Below, piece after piece: positions 31,630 to 40,587 of a stretch of DNA of 64,000 nt. The notes under the pieces are model-generated. The model searched no databases, was not told the origin of the DNA, and saw only the letters and a list, made by a program, of their open reading frames with translations. A program made the position numbers and the translations under genes. This DNA comes from Promicromonospora iranensis (lineage in GTDB: Bacteria; Actinomycetota; Actinomycetes; Actinomycetales; Cellulomonadaceae). Every line of letters starts with the position of its first letter. Within the stretch, counting starts at the first letter, position 1. The DNA lies in NCBI RefSeq assembly GCF_028994805.1, contig NZ_JAJQQP010000006.1, positions 1 through 64,000 on the forward strand, in the 5' to 3' direction.

Positions 31630-33125
31630 GGAGAACACACGGCTGCGTCGTTGCGGGCGAAGGGGGCCGGGTCGAAGACGCCGAACCGTTCGCGGTACTC
31701 GGCCGCCCGGCCGGGCCACAGGAGCGTGAGCCGGCCCGAGCGCTCGTCGACGTACCAGCTGCGGCACCCCCCGCGCAGCCACACCGTCCCGGCGGCGCGC
31801 TCGTCGATCTCCCGCGTGTACGCGGCCTCGGCCGCGGCGGACACCTCCAGCGGCCCGCCCGTCTCGTCCTGGTGGTCGAGCGCGCCGAGCACGTAGTCGA
31901 TCTGCGCCTCGATCACCTCCAGGGCGGAGTGGTGGCCCAGCCCGGCGTTGGGGCCGTCCAGCACGAACAGGTTCGGGAAGCCGTGCACCACCGTGGAGGC
32001 GTGGCTGGTCATGCCGTCGGCCCAGTGCTCGGTGAGCGTCTGTCCGCCGCGGCCGGCCAGCAGGTGGGCGAACGGCGGCCGGGTGGTCTCGAACCCCGTG
32101 GCCAGCACGAGCACGTCCACCTCGTACCGCGCGCCCGACGCCGCGACCAGCGTCGATCCTTCGACCGCGACCGGCGGGCCGGGCTCCAGCGTGACGTGCG
32201 GCTGCTGCAGCGCCGGGTACCAGTCGTCGCTGAACAGGGCGCGCTTGCAGCCCACCGCGTAGTCCGGGGTGAGCAGAGCGCGCAGCGCGGGGTCCGGCAC
32301 CTGGGCGCGCAGGTGTGCCTCCGCGCGCTCCCGCAGCTCGGCCTCCGCCGTCGTGCCGGCCACGCGCGCGTCGAACAGCCGGTCGGCCTCCTCCGCGAGC
32401 GCCGCCCGGTCCGGCCGGGCCTCGCCGGGGGCGTAGGCGCGGTCGCCGCGCGGGAGCACCCAGGGCGGGGTGCGCTGCAGCACGACGACGGACTCCGCCC
32501 GGCGGGCCAGCTCGGGGACGAGCTGCACGGCGCTCGCGCCCGTGCCGACCACACCGACCCGCAGCCCGGCCGGCAGGTCGCGGTCCCAGCGGGCGGAGTG
32601 GAACACCCGGCCGGGGAACGTGCCGAGCCCCGGGAGGTCGGGCACGCGGGGCTCGCTGAGCCGGCCGACCGCCGTCACCAGCACGCGTGCGGTCAGCGGG
32701 CCGCGGGACGTCGTCAGGTGCCACGCCGCCTCGTCCTCGTCCCAGCGCGCGCCCGTGAGCTCGGTGCCGAGGCGCAGGTGCGGGACCAGCCCTTCGGACC
32801 GCGCGACGTCCCGGACGTACCCGTGGATCTCGGCGCCCGGCGCGAACACGCGTGACCAGGCCGGCTGGGGCAGGAAGGAGTACGAGTACAGGGCGCTCGG
32901 GATGTCGCACGCGACGCCCGGGTAGACGTTGTCGCGCCAGGTCCCGCCGACGTCGTCGGCCCGTTCCAGGACCACGAAACCCGTGCGTCCGGCGCGGCGC
33001 AGCCGGGCGCCGAGGCCTACCCCGGCGAGCCCTGCGCCGACGACCGCCACGTCGACGGCGGTGTCCGGTCCCGGCCCCGTGCCGCTGCCGGGGTCCGAGC
33101 GTGTGGCCTGGTGCGTTCCCGTCAC
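31605..33125 (-). CDS. flavin-dependent Baeyer-Villiger-type monooxygenase
   Basis: The 506-residue enzyme has an FAD Rossmann motif (VVGAGLAGVGLGARL), the GGTWRDNVYPGVACDIPS block, the Baeyer-Villiger fingerprint FPGRVFHSARW (FxGxxxHxxxW) and a second Rossmann motif (GVVGTGASAVQLVPEL) for NADPH. Enzymes of this class insert oxygen next to ketones. The GTG start (33125) overlaps the fbiC stop by four bases (GTGA), so the two are translated together. That link is odd because FAD/NADPH enzymes do not need F420. Its 3' end overlaps the response regulator on the other strand. Confidence 0.88.
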   Translation of the reverse strand: MTGTHQATRSDPGSGTGPGPDTAVDVAVVGAGLAGVGLGARLRRAGRTGFVVLERADDVGGTWRDNVYPGVACDIPSALYSYSFLPQPAWSRVFAPGAEIHGYVRDVARSEGLVPHLRLGTELTGARWDEDEAAWHLTTSRGPLTARVLVTAVGRLSEPRVPDLPGLGTFPGRVFHSARWDRDLPAGLRVGVVGTGASAVQLVPELARRAESVVVLQRTPPWVLPRGDRAYAPGEARPDRAALAEEADRLFDARVAGTTAEAELRERAEAHLRAQVPDPALRALLTPDYAVGCKRALFSDDWYPALQQPHVTLEPGPPVAVEGSTLVAASGARYEVDVLVLATGFETTRPPFAHLLAGRGGQTLTEHWADGMTSHASTVVHGFPNLFVLDGPNAGLGHHSALEVIEAQIDYVLGALDHQDETGGPLEVSAAAEAAYTREIDERAAGTVWLRGGCRSWYVDERSGRLTLLWPGRAAEYRERFGVFDPAPFARNDAAVCSPQCGASPF

Positions 33126-35551
33126 CCCACCTGCCCGTACGTGGTCGTGCGCTGCCGGACCGGACGGCCCAGCTCGCCGGCGAGCCGGGTCACGTCGGCG
33201 ACCGTCAGCTCCCGCCCCTGCTCGGGGCCGGCGTCCGGGTCCAGGACGCCGTCGAGCAGCACACCGCCCAGGTCGTCGGCGCCGCCCGCGAGCATGCGCT
33301 GCGCGCCGCGCATGCCGAGCTTGGTCCATGCGGCCTGCACGTGGTCGATCCGCCCGGCGAGCATCAGCCGTGCCACCGCGTGCAGGGCGCGGCTCTCGCG
33401 GAGGGTCGCCGTCCGGGCACCGGGCACCGGCACCGGTGACTCCGACGCCAGCCACGGCATCGGGATCAGCTCGGTGAACCCGCCGGTCGCGTCCTGCACG
33501 AGCGCCAGCCTTCGCAGGTGTCGTACCTGGTCGCGTGCCGACTCGACGTGCCCGTACACGATCGTCGCGGTCGACCACAGGCCCGCCGTGTGCGCGGTGG
33601 TGACCAGCTCGACCCAGCGCTCGGCGGGGATGTCGGTGCCGCCCGTGAGCAGGTCCCGGATCCGGTCGTCGAGGATGCGCGCGCCGGTGCCGGGCACGGT
33701 GTCGACGCCGGCCGCGCGCAGCTCCGTCAGCCAGTCGGCCAGCGGGAGGCCTGCACGGGCGGCGCCGTCGGCCAGCTCCGCCGGGCGGAAGGCGTGCAGG
33801 TGCAGGCCCGGCCCGCCCTGCTTCACGGCGCGCGCCAGGTCGAGGTAGCCGTCCGCGCCCGCCGACGTCGGCGGCACGCCCTGGGCGCACACCTCGGTGG
33901 CGCCGAGCTCGACGGCCTCTGCCGCCAGGTCCGCGACCCGCGCGGGGGAGAGCCCGAGGGACGCGTCGATGTTCCGGTTCACCGCGTACGTCACCGCGTC
34001 GCCGACCCGCCCGCGGCGCACCTGGTCCGCGAGCGCGCCGAGCTCCTCGAGGTCGGAGCCGGACGCGCCGAGCAGCTCCACCCAGGCGGCGTCGTCGACC
34101 CCCGCGGCATCCGCGGCGACGTCCGCGATCAGCCGCCGAAGCCGCCCACCCCCACCCCCACCCCCACCCCCACCCGTCCCGTTGAGTGCTGGGTATTTGC
34201 GGTCTGCGGGCTCGGAATCGCGCAGATATCCCGCACTCAACGAGGTGGAGGCGGGGAACTCGCCGAGCAGGGCGTCGTGGCGGGCCAGGCCGTAGTCGTC
34301 CGCCAGGGTTAGCACGCGGGTCCGCAGGCGGTCGTCGAGCCACTCGGCTCCCGCGCGGGCCTCGCGCAGGTAGTGCGGGTGCGCGGTCAGACGCTCGCGC
34401 AGCGTGTAGCCGCCCTCGCCGGTGAGCCGGGCCAGGTCCTCGATCTGCGGCCAGGGCCGCTCGGGGTTCACATGGTCGGGGGTGAGCGGGCTGACGCCGC
34501 CCCAGTCGTCGATGCCGGCACGCACGAGGAGCTGGAGCTCGGCGGCGTCGGTCAGGTTGGGCGGCGCCTGGACACGCATGCCCGGGCCGAGCAGCACCCG
34601 GGTCACGGCGACGGCGGCCGCGTACTCCTGGGTCTCCAGGTCCGCGGCGCCCATCATGGCCGTGGCCGACTTCGCGCGGAAGTTCTGGACGATCACCTCC
34701 TGCACGTGGCCGTGCCGGGCGTGCGCGTCGCGCAGCGCCAGCACCGAGTCCACGCGTTCGGCGTAGTTCTCGCCGATGCCGAGCAGCACACCGGTGGTGA
34801 AGGGGATGCGGGACCGGCCGGCGTCGTCGATCACGCGCAGCCGCAGGGCCGGGTCCTTGTCGGGGGAGCCGTAGTGCGCCTCGCCCTTCTCGGTCCACAG
34901 CCGCGAGGAGGTGGTCTCCAGCATCATGCCCATCGAGGGACCCACCGGCTTGAGCCGCTGCATCTCCGCCCACGACATGACGCCGGGGTTCAGGTGGGGG
35001 AGCAGGCCGGTCTCGTCCAGGATCAGCCGGGCCATGTGGCCCACGTACTCGAGCGTCGAGGAGTAGCCGTGGTCGTCGAGCCACTGGCGGGCGACCGGCC
35101 AGCGGTTCTCGGGGCGGTCGCCGAGCGTGAGCAGGGCCTCCTTGCAGCCCAGCGCCGCGCCCTGCGCGGCGACCTCCAGGACGGCGTCGGCCTCCATGTA
35201 CGGCGAGATGCCCGCCTTGGCGAGCTTGCCGGGCGACTGCACGAAGATGCAGTAGTGGCACCGGTCCTGGCACAGGTGCGTCAGCGGCACGAAGACCTTG
35301 CGCGAGTACGTGATGACGCCGGGCCGCCCGGCCTCCTGCAAGCCCGTGTCGCGCATCGTGCCCGCGACGGCGAGCAGACGGTCGAGATCGGCGCCGCGGG
35401 CGTGCAGCAGCGCCTCGGCGTCCACCCGGTCGGGCGATGTGCCGCCGCCGTCCTCCAGGCGGTCGAGGGCCGCGTCCAGGACCGCACGGTCCGGGGATTG
35501 TGGCTGGTCGGCGCCACGCGAGGGCATGCGCAGGGTCAGGGGAACAGTCAT
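33122..35551 (-). CDS. fbiC: FbiC (CofG-CofH fusion) with the CofH cluster cysteines missing
   Basis: FbiC is a double radical-SAM enzyme that makes the 5-deazaflavin Fo, precursor of coenzyme F420. The CofG half (about 1-430) is intact: CQDRCHYC (C94, C98, C101), TLGDRPE, LLPHLNPGVMSW, VIVQNFRAK and LTPDHVNPERPWP. The CofH half (about 485-809) keeps VTYAVNRNI, GATEVCAQG, DTVPGTGARILDD, TATIVYGHVES, GGFTELIPMPW and RQRTTTYG. Just after NRNI (525-528), where the family has a CxxxCxxC cluster motif, about 20 residues are absent and the chain passes directly to DASLGLS. Without those cysteines the CofH half should not bind its cluster. The linker (about 434-470) holds a palindromic insertion and a poly-glycine run. 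Confidence 0.85.
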   Translation of the reverse strand: MTVPLTLRMPSRGADQPQSPDRAVLDAALDRLEDGGGTSPDRVDAEALLHARGADLDRLLAVAGTMRDTGLQEAGRPGVITYSRKVFVPLTHLCQDRCHYCIFVQSPGKLAKAGISPYMEADAVLEVAAQGAALGCKEALLTLGDRPENRWPVARQWLDDHGYSSTLEYVGHMARLILDETGLLPHLNPGVMSWAEMQRLKPVGPSMGMMLETTSSRLWTEKGEAHYGSPDKDPALRLRVIDDAGRSRIPFTTGVLLGIGENYAERVDSVLALRDAHARHGHVQEVIVQNFRAKSATAMMGAADLETQEYAAAVAVTRVLLGPGMRVQAPPNLTDAAELQLLVRAGIDDWGGVSPLTPDHVNPERPWPQIEDLARLTGEGGYTLRERLTAHPHYLREARAGAEWLDDRLRTRVLTLADDYGLARHDALLGEFPASTSLSAGYLRDSEPADRKYPALNGTGGGGGGGGGGRLRRLIADVAADAAGVDDAAWVELLGASGSDLEELGALADQVRRGRVGDAVTYAVNRNIDASLGLSPARVADLAAEAVELGATEVCAQGVPPTSAGADGYLDLARAVKQGGPGLHLHAFRPAELADGAARAGLPLADWLTELRAAGVDTVPGTGARILDDRIRDLLTGGTDIPAERWVELVTTAHTAGLWSTATIVYGHVESARDQVRHLRRLALVQDATGGFTELIPMPWLASESPVPVPGARTATLRESRALHAVARLMLAGRIDHVQAAWTKLGMRGAQRMLAGGADDLGGVLLDGVLDPDAGPEQGRELTVADVTRLAGELGRPVRQRTTTYGQVG
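34144..34242. repeat. palindromic element plus hexanucleotide microsatellite inside fbiC
   Basis: Arms at 34180-34201 and 34221-34242 match at 19 of 22 positions as an inverted repeat (left arm CGTTGAGTGCTGGG, right arm ending CCGCACTCAACG) around a 19-nt loop. Next to it, about 34147-34174 repeats CCCCCA about four times. Both are read in frame, giving an AT-richer linker peptide (SLSAGYLRDSEPADRKYPAL) and a run of ten glycines between the CofG and CofH halves. Confidence 0.8.
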
Positions 35552-35664
35552 GGGCCCACCTCGGGTGCGGGAACCGGATCGGGATGGTCCGGAGGGGACG
35601 GGCCGACACTATGTCATCGGGCAGCCGGGTCTCTCGCGGCTCGTCATCGTGTGGCAATCCCTCA

Positions 35665-35693
35665 TTTCGCCCGACTGCGCGGGTTGCTAGCGT
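35665..35693 (+). promoter_or_regulatory. probable promoter of the cellulase gene
   Basis: TTTCGC (35665-35670) and TAGCGT (35688-35693) are spaced 17 bp, giving a transcript start near 35700 and a leader of about 64 nt. I see no clear CebR-type operator nearby. Confidence 0.45.
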
Positions 35694-35763
35694 CATGGCG
35701 ACCAGCAGGCCGGCAGCGTCGCCGCGACCTGCTCCGGCTCCGTACGCGAACTGAGGTGGTCCC

Positions 35764-37026
35764 GTGAAGGTCTCCCGCCGCGCCCCGATCGTCGTCGCTG
35801 TTGCCACGGCCGCGATGCTGGCGCTCGGAACGGCTGTCGTTCCTCTGGCGCCGGCCACGGCCGTCGCCGCCGAGTGCTCCGCACCCGCCTGGGCAGAAGG
35901 ATCGAGCTACGGTGCAGGCCAGCAGGTCACCTATGAGGGAAGCAGCTACACCGCGACGATGGCGCACACCGCGCACCCGGGCGCGGGCTGGGACCCGGCG
36001 TCCACCCCGACGCTCTGGACCCTCGACGGTACGTGCGACGGCGGGCCCGCGCCCGAGCCGACGCCGACGGATCCGCCGACGGATCCGGAGCCGGAGGCCG
36101 ACACCCCGGTCGCGGCCAACGGCCAGCTGGCCGTCTGCGGCGTGGGGCTGTGCAACGAGCAGGGCAAGCGGATCCAGCTGCGGGGGATGAGCACGCACGG
36201 CACCCAGTGGTACTCGCAGTGCGTGACCGACGGCTCGCTCGACACGCTCGCGTACGACTGGAACGCCGACGTCGTGCGGATCTCGACCTACGTGCAGGAG
36301 GGCGGGTACGAGACCGACCCGGCGCGCTTCACCGCGCTGGTGAACCGCTACATCGACATGCTCACGGCGCGCGGCATGTACGCGATCGTCGACTGGCACA
36401 TGCTCGAGCCGGGCGATCCCAACTTCAACCTGGAGCGCGCCAAGACGTTCTTCACGGCCATCGCCGAGCGGAACAACGGCAACAACAACATCATCTACGA
36501 GGTCGCGAACGAGCCCCACGGCGTGTCGTGGCAGACCATCAAGGGCTACCACGAGCAGATCATCCCGGTGATCCGTGCGAAGGACCCGGACGCCGTCGTC
36601 CTGCTGGGCACACGAGCGTGGTCCTCGCTGGGCGTGTCGGAGGGCTCGAACGAGTCCGAGGTGGTCAACAACCCCGTCAACGCCTCGAACGTGATGTACA
36701 CGTTCCACTTCTACGCCGCGTCGCACGGGCAGGAGTACCTGGACGCGCTCTCGCGGGCCGCGGACCGGATACCCCTGTTCATCACGGAGTTCGGCACCCA
36801 GGACTACGCGGGCGAGGGAGGCAACGACTTCGCGATGTCGCAGCGGTACCTGGACCTGGCGGCGTCGAAGAAGATCAGCTGGGTCAACTGGAACTTCTCC
36901 GACGACCACCGGTCGGGCGCGGTCCTCACCGAGGGCAGCTGCGCGAGCGGCTCCTTCGGGACGGGGAACCTCAAGGAGTCGGGGCGATGGATCCGGGACC
37001 GGATCCGGACAGCGGACGACTTCTAG
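35764..37026 (+). CDS. secreted GH5 endoglucanase with N-terminal CBM5/12-like module
   Basis: The 420-residue enzyme starts at a GTG with AGGTGG upstream. A signal peptide ends near AVAA|EC (residue 36). Residues 38-91 form a small carbohydrate-binding module (AWAEGSSYGAGQQVTYEGSSY, PGAGWDP, LWTLDGTC). A Pro/Thr/Asp linker (92-117) leads to a GH5 catalytic domain (about 118-415) with acid/base E250 (YEVANEP) and nucleophile E342 (FITEFGT). The LRGMSTHGTQWY and VDWHMLEPG blocks place it in the bacterial endoglucanase subgroup. It would cut internal beta-1,4 bonds of cellulose or mixed glucans outside the cell. It is a single-gene unit with a palindromic element after its end. Confidence 0.93.
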   Translation: MKVSRRAPIVVAVATAAMLALGTAVVPLAPATAVAAECSAPAWAEGSSYGAGQQVTYEGSSYTATMAHTAHPGAGWDPASTPTLWTLDGTCDGGPAPEPTPTDPPTDPEPEADTPVAANGQLAVCGVGLCNEQGKRIQLRGMSTHGTQWYSQCVTDGSLDTLAYDWNADVVRISTYVQEGGYETDPARFTALVNRYIDMLTARGMYAIVDWHMLEPGDPNFNLERAKTFFTAIAERNNGNNNIIYEVANEPHGVSWQTIKGYHEQIIPVIRAKDPDAVVLLGTRAWSSLGVSEGSNESEVVNNPVNASNVMYTFHFYAASHGQEYLDALSRAADRIPLFITEFGTQDYAGEGGNDFAMSQRYLDLAASKKISWVNWNFSDDHRSGAVLTEGSCASGSFGTGNLKESGRWIRDRIRTADDF

Positions 37027-37094
37027 GTCCTGCGGTCCTGCGGTCCTGCGGCCCGGCCGGGTCTGGTCGAGGGCACGGTAGACCTGACGGGGAC

Positions 37095-37211
37095 GTGCCA
37101 GGTTCGGTGAAATTCGTTCGGCTCAGCCCTGCCTGATTCACCTCAGCTGAACTGTTCGGCTGAGGCGAATCATGCGGGCCCAGGGTGAACGAAGTTCAGC
37201 CCACCTGGCAC
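37095..37211. repeat. palindromic repeat element, copy B
   Basis: Outer arms GTGCCAGGT...TTCGTTC (37095-37119) and GAACGAAG...CCTGGCAC (37187-37211) are inverted repeats. An inner stem (37135-37147 with 37159-37171) holds a TGAACTGTTCG loop. The core and right arm match copy A at 23232-23359 with few differences. It may also serve as a terminator for the cellulase gene. Confidence 0.7.
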
Positions 37212-37292
37212 CTACCGCACGGCACTACCGACTTTGTCGGCGCCCCAGCAGGACCTCTGTCGGCGCCCCGGCAGGACCGCGGCGCTGCCCGT

Positions 37293-38006
37293 TCAGGCCG
37301 TCCCGAGGTACGCGCGCACCACGTCGTCGTCCGCCAGCAGCTCCGCCGCCGGACCCGAGCGCACCACCTGGCCCGTGCGCAGCACGTAGCCGTCGGAGGC
37401 GGCGCGCAGGGCCCGGCGGGCGTTCTGCTCGACGAGCACCACGGTCGTGCCGGTCGCACGGATCTGCTCCACGACGTCGAACACCTCGTTCACCACGAGC
37501 GGCGCCAGCCCCATGGACGGCTCGTCCAGGAGCAGCAGCACCGGCTCAGCCACGAGCGCCCGGGCGATGGCGAGCATCTGCTGCTCACCCCCGGAGAGCG
37601 TGCCCGCGGGCAGGTCGCGCCGCTCGGCCAGCACCCCGAACCGCTGGTACATCTCGTCGATGGTGCGAGCCGCACCCCGGCCCCGGTGCCAGCCACCCAT
37701 CGCGAGGTTCTCGGCCACCGTCAAGGACGCGAGGATCTGCCGGCCCTCGGGCACCTGGACCAGGCCTCTTGCCACCAGCTTGTGGGCGGGCGCGCGCGTG
37801 ATGTCGGCCCCGCGGAACCGGACGCGGCCGCTGTGCGGCCGCACGATGCCCGACACCGCGTTGATGATCGTCGACTTCCCGGCGCCGTTCGCGCCCACGA
37901 GCGTCACCAGAGAGCCCTCCGCCACGCTGAACGACACGTCGCGCACCGCCTCGACGCGGCCGTAGCGGACCGAGAGGTTCTCGACCTCGAGCACCGGTTC
38001 GGTCAT
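37293..38006 (-). CDS. livF: branched-chain amino-acid-type ABC transporter ATPase LivF
   Basis: The 237-residue ATPase has Walker A GANGAGKST, signature LSGGEQQM and Walker B VLLLLDEPSMGL. Spacing and the VPEGRQILASLTVAENL block are typical of LivF. It is the last gene of a minus-strand importer operon, one base after the livM-livG fusion. The operon imports amino acids, amides or similar small polar molecules; the exact substrate is not readable here. Confidence 0.9.
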   Translation of the reverse strand: MTEPVLEVENLSVRYGRVEAVRDVSFSVAEGSLVTLVGANGAGKSTIINAVSGIVRPHSGRVRFRGADITRAPAHKLVARGLVQVPEGRQILASLTVAENLAMGGWHRGRGAARTIDEMYQRFGVLAERRDLPAGTLSGGEQQMLAIARALVAEPVLLLLDEPSMGLAPLVVNEVFDVVEQIRATGTTVVLVEQNARRALRAASDGYVLRTGQVVRSGPAAELLADDDVVRAYLGTA

Positions 38007-38007
38007 G

Positions 38008-39702
38008 TCAGGCCTCCGTCCCGAGATATGCCTCGACCACCCGGGGGTCGGCGGCGACTTCTGCCGGCACGCCGGCGGCGATGACCTCGCCGAAGTTGAG
38101 CACCACCACCCGGTCGCAGATCTGCCGCACGAGCCCGACGTTGTGCTCGATGAGCAGCACGGCGAGGCCGTCGTCGGCCAAGGACCGGATCAGGTGGGCG
38201 AGCTCGCCCGCCTCCACCGTGTTCATCCCGGCGGCGGGCTCGTCCAGGATCAGCAGGCTCGGGTCGGCGGCGAGGGCTCGCGCGATCTCGAGCCGTCGCT
38301 GGTCGCCGTACGAGAGGGCGCCCGCGCGAGCCGTGGCGGCGTCGAGCATGCCGACACGGCGCAGGCACCGGGCGGCATGCGTGAGCGCGGCCTGTTCGTC
38401 GCGTCGCGCCGACGGCAGCCAGGCCAGCCGCCGCAGCAGCGTCGGCCGGGTCACGAGGTGCCCACCGACCAGCACGTTCTCCAGCGCGGAGAGCCGGTCG
38501 AAGAGCTTGGAGTGCTGGAACGTGCGGCTCACGCCGGCGGCGGCCACGCGGTGCACCGGGGTGCGTCCCGCGGTCACGCCCAGCACGCTCGCCTCGCCGG
38601 ACGACGGCGCGACGAGCCCGCTGATCATGTTCACGAGCGTCGTCTTGCCCGCGCCGTTGGGGCCGATCAGCCCGAGCAGCTCGCCGCTGTGGATCTCCAG
38701 GTCGACGTCGCGCACCGCGTGCACGCCGCCGTAGTCCTTGCTCAGCCCGCTCAGCCGGGCCACGACGTCGCCCCGCGGGGCGTGCTCGCGCGTGCGCAGG
38801 TCGGTGCTCCCGCCGTCGGCGTCGGACCCGGCGTCGCTCCCGCCGGAGCCACCGCCCAGGTTCGGCACCCGGATCCGCCGGGGGATCCGGCCCGCGAGCC
38901 CGCCCGGCAGGAACAGGATGACGACGAGCAGCAGCAGGCCCGCGACGAACGGCCGGATCCAGCCGGCCTCGACGCCCAGGGCGCGCTGGATCTCGGGGAT
39001 CACCGTGAGGAACGCGCTGCCCACCACCGGCCCGATGAACATCGTCGTGCCACCCACCATGGCGGTGACCAGCCCGTCGATGGCGGCGGTGAACCCGAAG
39101 TCGGCCGGCGCGACCAGGCGGACGGTGTACGCCCACAGGACGCCGTAGAGCCCGGCGACGGCGCCGGCCGTCGCGAACGCGCCGAGGCGGTGCCTGCCGA
39201 CGTCGATGCCCATGGCGCCGGCGGCGAGCTCGTCCTCGCGGATGGCCTCCAGGGCACGGCCGTACCGGGTGGGACCGGACCGCCAGAACCAGTAGGCGAC
39301 CAGCGCCAGCACCATCCAGGCGATCGCCGGAGTGACGATCTTGGGCACGGACATGCCCTGTGCGCCGCCCGTCCACTCGGCGTTGAGCAGAAAGATGCGC
39401 ACCGCTTCGGCGAACCCCAGGGTGGCGATCGCGAGGAACACGCCCCGCAGGTGCATGGTCGGCAGTCCGAGCACGACGGCGGCCGCCGTGCCGACCGCCG
39501 CACCGACGACCAGGGCGATCAGGAGGGCGGGAACGTCGCCCACGACGTCGGGGTCGGGTGCGACGAGCACGGAGGTGTAGGCGGCGACCGAGGCGAAGCC
39601 GGCCTGGCCCAGGCTGAGCTGCCCCGCGTTGAGGACGGCGTAGAACGAGAAGGCGAAGATCGCGCCGAGCGCGATGAACGTGACGGTCGACTCGGTGAAC
39701 AT
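38008..39702 (-). CDS. LivM-LivG fusion: ABC permease joined to ATPase
   Basis: The 564-residue protein joins an eight-helix LivM-type permease (about 1-300: NAGQLSLGQAGFASVAAYTS, then AIREDELAAGAMGID, the family's cytoplasmic coupling block) to a LivG-type ATPase (about 325-564: Walker A GPNGAGKTT, signature LSYGDQRRLEIARAL, Walker B LLILDEPAAGMN). A Gly/Ser/Asp-rich linker separates the halves. Its ATG overlaps the livH stop by one base. LivM-LivG fusions occur in actinobacteria, so this is a variant arrangement and not a mutation. Confidence 0.9.
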   Translation of the reverse strand: MFTESTVTFIALGAIFAFSFYAVLNAGQLSLGQAGFASVAAYTSVLVAPDPDVVGDVPALLIALVVGAAVGTAAAVVLGLPTMHLRGVFLAIATLGFAEAVRIFLLNAEWTGGAQGMSVPKIVTPAIAWMVLALVAYWFWRSGPTRYGRALEAIREDELAAGAMGIDVGRHRLGAFATAGAVAGLYGVLWAYTVRLVAPADFGFTAAIDGLVTAMVGGTTMFIGPVVGSAFLTVIPEIQRALGVEAGWIRPFVAGLLLLVVILFLPGGLAGRIPRRIRVPNLGGGSGGSDAGSDADGGSTDLRTREHAPRGDVVARLSGLSKDYGGVHAVRDVDLEIHSGELLGLIGPNGAGKTTLVNMISGLVAPSSGEASVLGVTAGRTPVHRVAAAGVSRTFQHSKLFDRLSALENVLVGGHLVTRPTLLRRLAWLPSARRDEQAALTHAARCLRRVGMLDAATARAGALSYGDQRRLEIARALAADPSLLILDEPAAGMNTVEAGELAHLIRSLADDGLAVLLIEHNVGLVRQICDRVVVLNFGEVIAAGVPAEVAADPRVVEAYLGTEA

Positions 39703-40577
39703 CAGACCTGCCGGGCCTTGCGTCCGCCGAACAGGCCCTGCGGCCGCAGCAGCAGGATCCCGAACAGCAGCGCGAACGCGACGAGGTCGCGCCACGCCGA
39801 GCCCAGGTACTGGACGGCGAACACCTCGGCCACCCCGAGCAGGAGCCCTCCGACGAGCGCACCGGGCAGGGAGCCCATGCCGCCCACCACGATCACCGCG
39901 AGTCCCTTGAGCTCGATCGCCGACCCCATGCCGAGCTGGGCCGAGCTCACGTTCATCGCGAACAGCGCACCCGCCACCGCCCCGAGCGCTGCCGAGATCG
40001 CGAACGTCGTGGCGGTGACCCGGTCCACGTTCACGCCGAGCACCCGCGCCGCCGTCGGGTTCTCGGCCACGGCCCGCATACCCCGGCCGAGCCTGCTGCG
40101 TGCCACCAGCCAGGTCAGGCCTGCCACGAGCGCGAGGCAGACCGCGACGATCACCACCTGCAGCAGCGTGACCTGGGCGCCGAGCACGTCGAACCGCGTC
40201 GCGGGGAACGTGTCCGCGGGGAACCGGCGGGTCTCGGCGCCGTACCGCCACTGGAGCAGCGCGATCAGCATGCCCGCCACGGCGATCGACGAGATCAGGC
40301 CCGCGAAGTGGGCGTCGGCCCGGCCCTTGAGCGGCCGGAACGCCACCCGCTCCACGATCAGTCCCAGGAGCGCGCCCACGACCGCCACGGCGGGCAGGGC
40401 CGCCCAGAAGGGCAGCCCGCCCACGGTCACCAGCTCGATGCCGATGAAGGCCGACGCCGCGAACACGGCCGGATGAGCGAGGTTCAGCCGGTCCAGGATG
40501 CCGAACACGAGCGCGAAGCCCACGGCGAAGAGCGCGTAGATCGAGCCGATGAAGAGCCCGTTGAGCAGCTGTTGCAT
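39702..40577 (-). CDS. livH: branched-chain amino-acid-type ABC permease LivH
   Basis: The 291-residue permease has about eight membrane helices, an N-terminal LLNGLFIGSIYALFAVGFALVFGIL stretch and the RAVAENPTAARVLGVNVDRV coupling block diagnostic of LivH. It partners the LivM half of the next gene to form the membrane channel. It sits 10 bp after the binding-protein gene and overlaps the next gene by one base. Confidence 0.9.
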   Translation of the reverse strand: MQQLLNGLFIGSIYALFAVGFALVFGILDRLNLAHPAVFAASAFIGIELVTVGGLPFWAALPAVAVVGALLGLIVERVAFRPLKGRADAHFAGLISSIAVAGMLIALLQWRYGAETRRFPADTFPATRFDVLGAQVTLLQVVIVAVCLALVAGLTWLVARSRLGRGMRAVAENPTAARVLGVNVDRVTATTFAISAALGAVAGALFAMNVSSAQLGMGSAIELKGLAVIVVGGMGSLPGALVGGLLLGVAEVFAVQYLGSAWRDLVAFALLFGILLLRPQGLFGGRKARQV

Positions 40578-40587
40578 GGCGGTGTGC

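Noticed and set aside
34147-34174. CRISPR-like or satellite array
   Set aside because: The CCCCCA units are six bases long, without spacers, and are read in frame as glycines; it is a microsatellite.
31605-35858. A single 1417-codon minus-strand protein
   Set aside because: Only the last 506 codons encode the monooxygenase. The upstream part is an out-of-frame shadow of fbiC, whose own frame carries the family motifs.
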